Part shown: in pieces, positions 8,238 to 17,030 of the stretch
Position numbering within the stretch: position 1 is the stretch's first letter
Layout of the letters: every line of letters starts with the position of its first letter
Virus record (IMG/VR): IMGVR_UViG_3300021962_000169
Span: 1-49,450 of that record
From: a virus
DNA length: 49,450 bases
Reading direction: 5' to 3' (one strand)
Notes under the pieces: model-generated
Databases searched by the model: none
What the model saw: only the letters and a program-made list of their open reading frames with translations
Told to the model about the DNA's origin: nothing
Program-made: the position numbers and the translations under genes

Positions 8238-9592
8238 TGCCATTCATAGTTCCTCCAGGCTTACTTCAAAAAAAGAAAGCTGCTGTAAAAAAAGAAACAG
8301 TAAAAAAAGCTGACGCTTTAAAAAGAATTAACAACCTAGCTACAGCTAGCGTAGTATCAACAACTGCTGGAAGCATTGCATCATCAGCGGCCCCTACAGC
8401 TGCTGCAGCTGCTGCGGCCTCAACGGTAGTTGGCTCTGGTCTCAACCGTCAAGCGGTAGGTGTTGCTTTATCTAGAGCAGGCAAAATAGTAAGAGTTGGT
8501 GGATTACCTGGACTAGGTGTTGGGTTAGGTCTAACCCTTATTGGAAAAGCTTTGGAAAACTCAGCGATAAAAGATTACAACAATCTGGTGGGGAGTACCC
8601 CTCCAGACAATAAGAGTACTAAGTCATTTCCACCAAGAAACTATGATTACAACCTACCGCCACATAAGTGGAGCCTTCCTGTAAGACCTCACAGCGTAGA
8701 TGGCGGGAATAACGGTAAAGTAAATGTTGCAAACGCTTCACAAAATAACCACGAAGGTGATTTCCATAGACTACGTAGAGGTGTTATTTGGCACTGGAGT
8801 AACGGAAGCGATATCTCTGCTACCAAAGAAGAAAACGGCGCAACAGTAATTACATCTGCAGCCCAGCTACAAGCAAAAACAAGCGCAGCAGACTTAAAAA
8901 ATGAGATATTAAAACAAGGCTCTGGAAAAGAAAACAACTACAACTACGGCTTTCAATTCCTATGGAACCCAGAAACTATCTCGTCCTCTATTTCAAGAAA
9001 CATGGATGTTACCCCATCATCAGCTGACCGTTTCCGTTCAGTTGCAGGTGCTTTCCCTGGACAAGAAACATACCAATTCCAGATTATGTTAGACCGTGTA
9101 AATGACTTTGCAGCGTTAAGGTCTATGGCTGGAAATACATATGCAAACTCAATGAACCATCCAAAGGCTGTAGAGGTAAATGCAAACAGTCCACAGGTTA
9201 GAGAGAGTAAGTACTCCAAGATACCAAGTAATGCTGTGGACTACTACCCGTCTGGACTGGGGACTGTAAATTTACAAAAGATTAATGACCTAATGAAGTT
9301 TGGAACAATGGCTGACCTTGAGTATCTGTTTAAGGCTCTAAATGGAAACGGAGCTAACCAAGGCTCTGGTGAGTGGGCAACACTGATGCTTAAAAAGACA
9401 GCAAACATTGGATTCCTATCCCCTAGCCTATTGGGCTTTAGGTTCGGACCTAACGCTCAACAGCAGCTATCTTTTGTTGGGTGGATAACAAATATGTCTA
9501 TTAATCACACCTTCTTTACAGAAGATATGATTCCTTTACGCACAACCGTCTCGTTTAGCTGTGACGCCTTTGCTGGCTCCACAGTGGTTTAG
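8237..9592 (+). CDS. Baseplate/tube-initiator-like protein (contractile injection system tube family)
   Basis: A 451-residue protein whose ATG overlaps the tape-measure stop. The N-terminal 130 residues are basic, then very Ala/Gly-rich and hydrophobic (runs of Ala near residues 52-62, GLPGLGVGLGLTLIG near 95-110), an odd low-complexity or membrane-active segment. From about residue 235 the sequence FQFLWNPETISSSISRN, then QETYQFQIMLDRVNDF, resembles the tube/LysM-carrier proteins of contractile injection systems and PBSX-like phages. It probably joins the tube to the hub. The next gene is LysM-like, supporting this. Confidence 0.65.
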   Translation: MPFIVPPGLLQKKKAAVKKETVKKADALKRINNLATASVVSTTAGSIASSAAPTAAAAAAASTVVGSGLNRQAVGVALSRAGKIVRVGGLPGLGVGLGLTLIGKALENSAIKDYNNLVGSTPPDNKSTKSFPPRNYDYNLPPHKWSLPVRPHSVDGGNNGKVNVANASQNNHEGDFHRLRRGVIWHWSNGSDISATKEENGATVITSAAQLQAKTSAADLKNEILKQGSGKENNYNYGFQFLWNPETISSSISRNMDVTPSSADRFRSVAGAFPGQETYQFQIMLDRVNDFAALRSMAGNTYANSMNHPKAVEVNANSPQVRESKYSKIPSNAVDYYPSGLGTVNLQKINDLMKFGTMADLEYLFKALNGNGANQGSGEWATLMLKKTANIGFLSPSLLGFRFGPNAQQQLSFVGWITNMSINHTFFTEDMIPLRTTVSFSCDAFAGSTVV

Positions 9593-9600
9593 GAGTAGCC

Positions 9601-9882
9601 ATGACTATTTATCTAGGTTCTAGGTACGAGCCATCTTTTATTGACTTTGTTTCTACAGTCCCTAATGGGGATGAGAACCCGATTGTGTTCTACAACTTCC
9701 CTGACATTGGGACCCTTAGCTACTATGAGCATACCTTTAAAGAGGGGGAGCGACTAGACCAGCTAGGTAATAAGTACTATAACCGCTCCAGCATGTGGTG
9801 GATTATATTAGACCATAACCCTGAAATTAAAGACATCCTTAATATTCCAGCTGGAACAGTGCTTAGGATTCCACGTGTTTAA
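9601..9882 (+). CDS. LysM-like baseplate protein (gp53 / tail protein X type)
   Basis: A 93-residue protein with AGGAGT just upstream of its ATG. The C-terminal 45 residues follow the LysM-type pattern of small baseplate proteins: GERLDQLGNKYYNRSSMWW, then ILDHNPEIKDILNIPAGTVLRIP. Such domains occur in T4 gp53, P2 gpX and injection-system adaptor proteins, where they stabilise the inner baseplate or bind peptidoglycan. The gene is the centre of a tube-LysM-hub-spike order (8237-11724). Its TAA overlaps the next gene's GTG start. Confidence 0.82.
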   Translation: MTIYLGSRYEPSFIDFVSTVPNGDENPIVFYNFPDIGTLSYYEHTFKEGERLDQLGNKYYNRSSMWWIILDHNPEIKDILNIPAGTVLRIPRV

Positions 9883-11209
9883 ATTTATAAGTGTTTCTTT
9901 TCCAGATGCGCCTGAAGGTCCTAGAGCCGTGTATAAGGCTGTGCTCATGCAAAAAACATATGAGCATGAGCTTTTAATTTTAACGTTTAAAGATTGGAAC
10001 CCTAATTACGAGTCGATTAGACCAGGCACTCCTATTGAAGTTACTATGTCAGCAAACACTACACCTAGAAACTTCTTCGGCTACATTCACCACATCACAC
10101 CTTCTGCTACCCCAGGAAAGATGTTTACAGAAGTTGTATGCATAGGAGGCTCGTTTCCTCTTAAGCAGGCGTCCCAGACAACTTACAGAGACTGTACGGC
10201 AGACCAAGTAATAAAAGAAATCTGTATTAAACACAGTCTACGTTTTATTGGAAAGCCGCACCCTAGAGTTTACGAAATGGTATCCCAAGCGGGATACACC
10301 GACTGGCAGCTTGCTGTTCGTTTGGCAAAGCAGATTGGTTACACCCTGCGCGGGGAAAACACTGACATCTACTTTGAGCCCATCCTTAACGACTATGAGT
10401 TATACAAGGACACCGCTAAGGTATTTGTAATGAAAGATGCCAGCGATGTTACTGGCTCTACGTTGTACTCATTTCAGCCATCTATTGGAGAGTCAATAGA
10501 GTATGACGGAGAGATGAAGTCTGCTGTAGCTATTAGTGGTGTAGACAGATTCTCTAAAGCTGCTATGGCTCAGACCAAGCAAAAGAGAAATAAGACTACA
10601 AAGGCAAAACGTCAAGACGAGTTCTTTGACCGTTTTAACTCTTTAGTTGTAGCCCCTAATGCAGAGATTGCAACCTACGAAGCAGACGCGGCTGAGGCTA
10701 GAAACTCGTTCCCATATAGAGGAACAGCTAGTGTAATTGGTGACCCAACCCTTAGACCTAATATGCCAGTTTATCTATCTGGGCTAGGTCCTACATACTC
10801 TGGCTATTGGACTGTACTGTCTGCGGAACATGTAATGGTTGAAACCGAAAGAAACGTACCTACTTACGTTACTAATATTGTTGTAGGAACTGACTCTTTA
10901 GGCTCTGTAAATGGGGTAGCTGGAATAGAAATTGCAGTACCTGGAATCCCAAAAAGACTAATTAAACCTGGCGTAGCCTCTGGTAAACCAAAAACTAGCA
11001 AGCCTCTCATAAAAAGCTCAGCCCGTAGAAGTAGCAATCAAAACAAGGGAAGCTTTGGAAAGATTGGTAACAGACAAAAAGTTACTGCAAAAGTTAAACA
11101 ACCGTCTACCTGGGTTGCTGATAAAAAAACAACTAGGGTAACCTTTACTCCTAAAAAGATTAAGTCACCTACCGTGGCTAACAGGGTAAGGAGCAGGGCC
11201 GCTCTATGA
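9875..11209 (+). CDS. Baseplate hub protein (gp27 / gpD / VgrG-N type)
   Basis: A 444-residue protein with GTG start overlapping the previous stop by 8 nt. The sequence follows the hub pattern: an initial beta domain (RPGTPIEVTM, FFGYIHHITPSAT), a helix with ADQVIKEICIKH, and SQAGYTDWQLAVRLAKQIGYTL, which matches the conserved segment of gpD/VgrG-like hubs. About residues 205-235 are Lys-rich, and the last 90 residues are a basic Lys/Ser/Thr-rich tail without obvious fold. The protein should form the trimeric ring linking the tube to the spike encoded next. Confidence 0.8.
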   Translation: MFKFISVSFPDAPEGPRAVYKAVLMQKTYEHELLILTFKDWNPNYESIRPGTPIEVTMSANTTPRNFFGYIHHITPSATPGKMFTEVVCIGGSFPLKQASQTTYRDCTADQVIKEICIKHSLRFIGKPHPRVYEMVSQAGYTDWQLAVRLAKQIGYTLRGENTDIYFEPILNDYELYKDTAKVFVMKDASDVTGSTLYSFQPSIGESIEYDGEMKSAVAISGVDRFSKAAMAQTKQKRNKTTKAKRQDEFFDRFNSLVVAPNAEIATYEADAAEARNSFPYRGTASVIGDPTLRPNMPVYLSGLGPTYSGYWTVLSAEHVMVETERNVPTYVTNIVVGTDSLGSVNGVAGIEIAVPGIPKRLIKPGVASGKPKTSKPLIKSSARRSSNQNKGSFGKIGNRQKVTAKVKQPSTWVADKKTTRVTFTPKKIKSPTVANRVRSRAAL

Positions 11210-11724
11210 TAGACGAGAAAAGATTCTATGGACTTTACCTAGGCATATGCGTAGACGTAGAGGACGACCAAAATGACAACCGTATCCGTTTACAGGTACC
11301 TCAGGTACTAGGTCAATCAGAGACTGGTTGGGCTAGAGCATGCCTACCTGTTACCTCTAACAGCAATCATCCCGACCATAAAAAACACTTAGCTGCTGAG
11401 GTAGCCGCCCTGCTCAATGCTCACGCTGACCACTCAATAAATGGAAACACGGGAGGAGCTACAGTATCCACCTTTGGCTCACATACGCATACTGTTCAGT
11501 TTACTCTTGCACATACTAATAACCACACAGGCAACAGTTTAAGTCTTGACCATGAGCATGAGACAGCCGCCGATACAGACAACAAATGGAATGATGACCA
11601 GGAGACAAACCTGACACCTGAGCATACACCGCATAGACTAGTACCTAAGCTAGGTCAAAAGGTCTGGGTTATGTTTGAGGGCGGAGACCCTAATTTTCCA
11701 GTATGGATGGGAGTTGAACTATGA
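11206..11724 (+). CDS. Baseplate spike protein with OB fold (gp5 / gpV type)
   Basis: A 172-residue cell-puncturing spike protein. The N-terminal OB fold starts FYGLYLGICVDVEDDQNDNRIRLQVP, and the C-terminal half ends VPKLGQKVWVMFEGGDPNFPVWMGV, both standard for gp5/VgrG OB domains. Between them is an unusual insertion (about residues 63-125) rich in His, Asn and Thr, with GSHTHTV and LDHEHE; spike tips of P2 type bind iron through His-x-His. The lysozyme domain of T4 gp5 is absent, but the tape measure carries one. It overlaps both neighbours by 4 nt. Confidence 0.85.
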   Translation: MIDEKRFYGLYLGICVDVEDDQNDNRIRLQVPQVLGQSETGWARACLPVTSNSNHPDHKKHLAAEVAALLNAHADHSINGNTGGATVSTFGSHTHTVQFTLAHTNNHTGNSLSLDHEHETAADTDNKWNDDQETNLTPEHTPHRLVPKLGQKVWVMFEGGDPNFPVWMGVEL

Positions 11725-12122
11725 CACAACGAGCTATAGCTCTACCTTTTTCTTTTAACTCTGCGGGAGAAGTCTCCTATACAACAGATGAGGCAAAGAT
11801 TATCCAAGATAGACTTGTGTTAGCAATCATGAGCCGCCCAGGCGAACGAGTCATGCGACCAAGCTTTGGTAGCGCAATCTATGAAACCATGTTTGAAGAC
11901 GAAAATACTGCCATAGCAATTGCAACTGAGGCAGTAGCCGCATGCTTTACAGAGTTCTTTCCTTACCTAGAGTTTATCGAGGTTCTACCAAACGTAGATG
12001 GGGAAGGGACACTAGAGCTAGAGGTTAGATACAAAAAGTCCCAACAGACATTAACAGAGTCTTTAAGCATAAAGACTAAGACGTTCTCCAGAGCTGGAGA
12101 GGTACTACAGGAGGTCCGATAA
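11721..12122 (+). CDS. Baseplate wedge protein gp25-like
   Basis: A 133-residue protein of the gp25/gpW wedge family. Conserved features are the N-terminal AIALPFSFNSAGEVSYT, then SRPGERVMRPSFGSAIYE around residues 38-55 (the family signature with the Arg/Pro/Gly and FGS elements), and a hydrophobic beta-strand C-terminus. In contractile tails it bridges the hub to the sheath and initiates sheath polymerisation. The ATG overlaps the previous TGA; the stop is immediately followed by the next ATG (TAATG). Confidence 0.93.
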   Translation: MTQRAIALPFSFNSAGEVSYTTDEAKIIQDRLVLAIMSRPGERVMRPSFGSAIYETMFEDENTAIAIATEAVAACFTEFFPYLEFIEVLPNVDGEGTLELEVRYKKSQQTLTESLSIKTKTFSRAGEVLQEVR

Positions 12123-13894
12123 TGGCAAATGAAAACTATGTTCCGCAAGTAGATTACACCTCTCGTGACTACCTATCTCTCAAAGAAGAGATGGCAGCTC
12201 TCATCCCGTACTTTGCACCCAACTGGACTAACCGCGACCCCGCAGACTTTGGCATGACCTTAATTGAATTGTTTGCATATATGGGTGACCAGCTTAATTA
12301 CTATATCGACCGCTCTTTGAACGAGGCCTTTATTACTACCTCCAGCCAAAGAGATAACGTTTTAAAAATTGCAAGACTTCTTGGGTACACACCTACAGAA
12401 TCTACGGCTGCAAAGGTTACGCTGACCTTCCAGAACTCAACTGGAAGCACTATCACAGTACCAAAAAGAACTCAGGTTTCAACTACCATTGTAAACAGCG
12501 GTTCAACAACCCAGATTATTTTTGAAACTGACAGTGCGGTTACTGTGCCTGCAAAGGTAGGAACAACTAATGGTTCTATTACAGTTACAGCAACTCAGGG
12601 AGAAACACTTGGGTATGACCCAATCACACGCCCTACAGATGGAGAACTAGGGGTATCTAATGGTGCAGCCAATCAGTTCTATCCAATACCAGACTCCCCA
12701 GTTATTGGTGGAAGCATTGAGATAGATATATCTGGAGTTAAGTACTCTTATGTTCCATTCTTAATTGACTACCAAGATTACGACCCAGTGTTTACAACCT
12801 ACACAGATGCTGAAGGCACAACGTATGTTCAGTTTGGCGATGGCATCAGCGGGCGTATCCCAGCAAACCAGGCAACTATTAAAGCTACCTATCGTATTGG
12901 TGGGGGAAAGCTAGGTAACGTTGCAGCTAATACTATTAAGTTTGTTAAAACAAATGCAACAATCGGCCTTTCTGTAAACAACCAAGACGTTGGAGAAACT
13001 TCTGGGGCTGCTACAGGCGGAGCTGACCCAGAGACAACAGACTCTATTCGTATCAACGCCCCTAAGAGTGTGAGAGCACTTAGCCGTGCTGTCTCACTAT
13101 CTGATTACTCTAACATCGCTATTCAAGTGCCAGGTGTAGCCAAAGCTAACTCTATTTCAGATGTGTACAGCAGTGTAACTATTTACATTGCACCGTTTGG
13201 TGACTCTGGTTTACAGTCAGATGGACAAACCGCATCTGACATCTTCAACAACCTAGCAGCTGATATTGGTACGTTCTTTGAGGACAAGACTCCTCCAGGA
13301 ACCTCAATCACACTTCAACCACCTGCTTATGTAGACGTAAGACTTAAGTTAGACTGTGTAGTATTACCACAGTTTAGAACGGAACAAGTAACAGCATCAA
13401 TTAGAGAAGCTATTACTGAACTGTTTGATTTTGATAACGTATCTTTTAATGACCGCATCACTACAGCCGACGTACTAAGCGTCATTAGAGAGGTAGACGG
13501 GGTTGCCCGCGTCTCTATGAGCAAGATGATTAGAAAAGACGAAGATAAGGTATGGAGCATCAATAACAAGGTTCTATCAAATAGCGTAGCCACGCTTACA
13601 ACTACAGCAACTCACAACCTCCAAGTTGGAGAGACTGTGTTGGTAAGCGGTGTTAATGCTCCTTTTGATGGCGCTTTTGTTGTTACAGCTGTAGCACCTA
13701 CTACATTTAGTTACTCTGTAATTAGTACAAACGTTTCTACAGCTGCCGTATCACCTGTTGGAAAGGTTGCTTTGTTAGCTGTAAAAGATATTATCTGTTT
13801 AGATAACGAGCTTCCTCAGCTAGAAGTAACCAGAGTTGCTGGCGTAACAACTGTGGCAGGAATTGACCTGACAACAAGCGGAGGAATTAGTTAA
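12122..13894 (+). CDS. Baseplate wedge protein gp6 / J-like
   Basis: A 590-residue baseplate J/gp6-type wedge subunit. The N-terminus matches the family: VDYTSRDYLSLKEEM, then FGMTLIELFAYMGDQLNYYID and RDNVLKIARLLGYTP. The central beta domain (FGDGISGRIPAN, about residues 238-249) and the following ITTADVLSVIREVDGVARV segment are also typical. Residues about 490-555 contain an inserted module (LSNSVATLTTTATHNLQVGETVLVSG and so on) that resembles two segments of the next protein. Predicted to form the hexameric inner baseplate ring with gp25-like and gpI-like partners. Confidence 0.93.
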   Translation: MANENYVPQVDYTSRDYLSLKEEMAALIPYFAPNWTNRDPADFGMTLIELFAYMGDQLNYYIDRSLNEAFITTSSQRDNVLKIARLLGYTPTESTAAKVTLTFQNSTGSTITVPKRTQVSTTIVNSGSTTQIIFETDSAVTVPAKVGTTNGSITVTATQGETLGYDPITRPTDGELGVSNGAANQFYPIPDSPVIGGSIEIDISGVKYSYVPFLIDYQDYDPVFTTYTDAEGTTYVQFGDGISGRIPANQATIKATYRIGGGKLGNVAANTIKFVKTNATIGLSVNNQDVGETSGAATGGADPETTDSIRINAPKSVRALSRAVSLSDYSNIAIQVPGVAKANSISDVYSSVTIYIAPFGDSGLQSDGQTASDIFNNLAADIGTFFEDKTPPGTSITLQPPAYVDVRLKLDCVVLPQFRTEQVTASIREAITELFDFDNVSFNDRITTADVLSVIREVDGVARVSMSKMIRKDEDKVWSINNKVLSNSVATLTTTATHNLQVGETVLVSGVNAPFDGAFVVTAVAPTTFSYSVISTNVSTAAVSPVGKVALLAVKDIICLDNELPQLEVTRVAGVTTVAGIDLTTSGGIS

Positions 13895-16707
13895 TGGCAC
13901 GGTATGGTCTTGATTACTATAGCGCGTCCAGTTTTCCGTTAAGTTACTACGGAAGCGACAACGCACTTAATTACGATGCTAACCCTGTTTTTGCGCTGTC
14001 CTCTGGGTACAACCAGTTAACTCTATTTTGGACAAGCCCAGTGGGTGCATGGGTTAAGTTGCGTTTAGTAAGAAGCCCATACGGATTTCCTGTAAACGTA
14101 ACTGATGGTGATAAAGTCTTTGAAACCACAAGACGAGCAGACCCACAGTTCTACATAGATAAGACCTCTCTTATAAATGCAGACTCAAAAGTTTACTTCT
14201 ACTCTATATTTGTATTTGACTCTGTACAGCTCACTTGGGTATTAGCTGGACGAATGTCTGGTATGTCCGTGAAAGACTACGGCACCGCTGACAAGATGTA
14301 CAACTATCTTCCACAGGTTTATAAGTTAACAACCCCTTATATAGCGTCAGAAGCTACAGACAATAATGATTTGCGTAACTTCCTATCCCTATTTGCTTAC
14401 GAGCTAGACCACACAAGAGCACTAGCAGAAATTATTACAGACCGCTATAACTTTGAAAGAGTTACAGCCAGCTCTATCCCACTTTTGTTAAATCAGTTTG
14501 GTCTTAGGTATGAACCAGAAATTGGGTTTCAACAGTCGCGTATCCTTGTAAGAGACTCTGTTCAGCTAACAAAAGAAAAAGGCTCAGCCCAAGGTCTACG
14601 GGAATATATAAAAGGATTTACAGGATGGGCATGTCCAGCACCAGTTGCTGGAACACCTAATCCAACAGTTGATGGATTGCAGGTAAGTCATAACTTAATG
14701 TTGGATTACAACGACTCCTCATTTGAAGAGGGCGTTGGACACTGGACAACCCCAGACAACACAGCCTCTCTATCTCAAATGGGGGTTAAGTCTGTTACCA
14801 AGTATCAGACTAATAACAACAACCTTCGTATGATTGTTGGCGCTAACGGTTATAAGATTGGCGACAAGATTACTATCAGTGGATTTAAATCCCCTGCATA
14901 TAACTCTAGCTCTCCTGTATCTATCACTGGAATTGACCCACTTAGTTACATTGAAGTTATTGTTTCTAGCCCAGATGTTGCTTTGGTAGATGCCTTTAAC
15001 AAAGAAGCAGACGCTTACCCAAAGGTTACTCCGTACCCAACCCCATACTCAGAACCGACTGCCCCCGCGCTTTACCCAAATAAACAAGGTGGAGTTTTAT
15101 CTGTAGCAAACTCAACAGCATCGCCTCAGGTTGTCACGTTATCTTGCGGAAGCGCCTCGCCAAAAACTTTAGGAATCCCTATTAACTCTGGAGATACTTA
15201 CACATTTAGCATCTATACCGCGGCACTCTCGACTGCTCGAAGCCTTACAGCGGGCATCAGTTGGTATGACCGTTTTGGAACATTTATGTCAACTACTACA
15301 GGTAACCCTGTAACAAATGCAACTGGTGCCTTTTCAACAAGAGCGGTTGTAACTGCAGCAGGTCCTTGTAATATCACTCTAAACCCATTCTTTGCTACCG
15401 CAGGAACTGGGTACGCAGATGGCGTTTATACAAACGTTCCACTAACTAGAGTTAGTGGCAAAGCATTTACTATTGCACCAAGAGCAAACATTGCTATCTC
15501 TGGTGGGTCAGTGTCATCTCTATCTATTACAAATGGTGGTAAAGGCTCAGATACAACAACCATCTTCTCTTTTGATAAAGCTTCCATCGGTAGCGCAACA
15601 GGCTCTGGCTTCCTAGCCACCGTTAACCGCGTGCAGGAGTCTTACTACGCAGCCCCTACTATCTCTATCTCTAGCGTAGCCAACGCCGCAAGCGGTGAGC
15701 GTCACTACTTTGATGCAGCACAGTTTGAAAAAGCTGGAGCTGTTACAGATTTTGATGAGGCTCGTCAAGTACATATTACTATGAAGGCTAGCCGCATTAA
15801 CGAAATTAAAAACCCAACCTTTAATAGTGCAAACAGCTTTGCACCTTGGGGTTTTACAAACGGAACACCAACAGCCTCAAACGCTCAAACTGACCCTATT
15901 GATGACCTGTTAATCATTGAAGGTTATCAACAGACGGGTACAACAGCAGAAATCTCTCTATCAACAGTTCATGCGTATAAAGCTAACGATATTGTTGTAG
16001 TAGCAGGTTTGCCTGCTGCATATAACGGAGTAAATACAATTACTGCAGTTACCGACTTTACAGTCAGCTACACCGTTAGCCCAAGCGCAACCGTGGCGTT
16101 CACCGCTGATGCGGGAACTATCGCTAAGTCTGGAAACTCTTGCTTAGTAACTAAGCCTGCAACTGGAAACACAGAAATTAATGCTGCGTCATCTTCTGCA
16201 GCCTACATGGATATTCATTACCCATCTACTAACTACACTTTTAGTGTGTATGTAAGACGAGTTACTGGAACTGCTGCCCCAACTGTGCGACCAGTTATCT
16301 ATTGGTATGACAGCACTAAGACCGCCATCTCTAGTAATTTGGCTGACCTTGTAACAATTAGTAGTTCTACGGAGTGGTCAAGAATCAATGCAACCTCGGT
16401 AGCCCCTGAGAACGCCGCCTATGCAAGCGTGTCTGTTATCTGGACTAATGGGGCAGCCAATGACTCAATCGCATTGGACAACGCCTTGTTTGAAAACAGT
16501 CCGTTTGTACTCCAGTACTTTGATGGGAGCCAGGGCTTTGGTTCTACTGCTGAACTGTTCTGGGAAGGCCAGACCCCTAACCTAGCCCGCAGCCACTACT
16601 ACAGAAACCGCGTCGCTATCTCTGACCGCCTTGCAAAGGGTGCCTTAGACGAGTGGCTTGTTAGCGGCTCTACCTACGCCCTATACCTAGCTCAGCCAAA
16701 GACGTAG
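13894..16707 (+). CDS. Large tail protein: gpI-like wedge domain fused to carbohydrate-binding-like domains
   Basis: A 937-residue protein. Residues about 1-120 are a beta domain (fibronectin-like). About 130-250 match the phage tail protein I family (YNYLPQVYK, LFAYELDHTRALAE, LLLNQFGLRYEPEIG, KGSAQGLREYIKGFTGW). After that come two copies of a carbohydrate-binding-like beta sandwich (around 265-500 and 630-900), each with an opening Asn-rich FxxGxxxW motif and a YTFSVY-type strand followed by an IxWYD strand. A VxG...YNG module is inserted near 660-740. It likely ties the wedge to the receptor-binding fibre or is itself receptor-binding. ATG overlaps the previous TAA. Confidence 0.8.
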   Translation: MARYGLDYYSASSFPLSYYGSDNALNYDANPVFALSSGYNQLTLFWTSPVGAWVKLRLVRSPYGFPVNVTDGDKVFETTRRADPQFYIDKTSLINADSKVYFYSIFVFDSVQLTWVLAGRMSGMSVKDYGTADKMYNYLPQVYKLTTPYIASEATDNNDLRNFLSLFAYELDHTRALAEIITDRYNFERVTASSIPLLLNQFGLRYEPEIGFQQSRILVRDSVQLTKEKGSAQGLREYIKGFTGWACPAPVAGTPNPTVDGLQVSHNLMLDYNDSSFEEGVGHWTTPDNTASLSQMGVKSVTKYQTNNNNLRMIVGANGYKIGDKITISGFKSPAYNSSSPVSITGIDPLSYIEVIVSSPDVALVDAFNKEADAYPKVTPYPTPYSEPTAPALYPNKQGGVLSVANSTASPQVVTLSCGSASPKTLGIPINSGDTYTFSIYTAALSTARSLTAGISWYDRFGTFMSTTTGNPVTNATGAFSTRAVVTAAGPCNITLNPFFATAGTGYADGVYTNVPLTRVSGKAFTIAPRANIAISGGSVSSLSITNGGKGSDTTTIFSFDKASIGSATGSGFLATVNRVQESYYAAPTISISSVANAASGERHYFDAAQFEKAGAVTDFDEARQVHITMKASRINEIKNPTFNSANSFAPWGFTNGTPTASNAQTDPIDDLLIIEGYQQTGTTAEISLSTVHAYKANDIVVVAGLPAAYNGVNTITAVTDFTVSYTVSPSATVAFTADAGTIAKSGNSCLVTKPATGNTEINAASSSAAYMDIHYPSTNYTFSVYVRRVTGTAAPTVRPVIYWYDSTKTAISSNLADLVTISSSTEWSRINATSVAPENAAYASVSVIWTNGAANDSIALDNALFENSPFVLQYFDGSQGFGSTAELFWEGQTPNLARSHYYRNRVAISDRLAKGALDEWLVSGSTYALYLAQPKT

Positions 16708-16713
16708 TATGAT
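16708..16713 (+). promoter_or_regulatory. Candidate -10 element of a leaderless promoter
   Basis: TATGAT ends exactly 6 nt before ATG 16720, so transcription would start at or next to the A of the ATG. No ribosome site precedes this gene, and no good -35 is visible. The same TANNNT-N6-ATG geometry occurs at 24905, 36990 and 39971. Confidence 0.45.
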
Positions 16714-16719
16714 GCTCCC

Positions 16720-16998
16720 ATGTTGGAGCTAATACTCGTTGGTTGTTTTACTGGGTTCTTCCTAGCTACAGTGCGGAATCTAGTAGACGTATTAAGTATT
16801 TTTATACCTACTTCCGTAATTAATGCTGTACTTTCAATTATATTTGCAGGCGTAGCCGTGTATTTAGTTGAAATTTCAACTACTAAACAGTTCATCCTGT
16901 GGACAGTCGCTGGAGCTTTCCTAGGCGCTGCCCTCCTTGCCATAGTTGAGCGAGTGTCCACCTACAGGCCAGCAGTTGTTAACACTGCCAGAGATTAG
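16720..16998 (+). CDS. Small membrane protein, possible holin
   Basis: A 92-residue protein with three probable membrane helices (about residues 4-17, 28-52 and 57-80) and a short polar C-terminus RVSTYRPAVVNTARD. ATG 16720 is the best start; the ATG at 16709 is out of frame and stops after seven codons. It lacks an upstream ribosome site and may be translated from a leaderless transcript. Three-helix proteins of this size at the end of tail modules are often holins, but no endolysin is visible next to it, so the role stays open. Confidence 0.6.
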   Translation: MLELILVGCFTGFFLATVRNLVDVLSIFIPTSVINAVLSIIFAGVAVYLVEISTTKQFILWTVAGAFLGAALLAIVERVSTYRPAVVNTARD

Positions 16999-17012
16999 TG
17001 ATAGGGTACAAG

Positions 17013-17030
17013 GGACCTAAGGAGGTCCTA
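17013..17030 (+). promoter_or_regulatory. Hairpin that buries a perfect ribosome-binding site
   Basis: GGACCT (17013-17018) pairs with AGGTCC (17023-17028) around an AAGG loop. The strong ribosome site AAGGAGGT (17019-17026) is partly loop, partly stem, and the ATG begins 2 nt after the stem. This could act as a translational operator. Confidence 0.5.
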
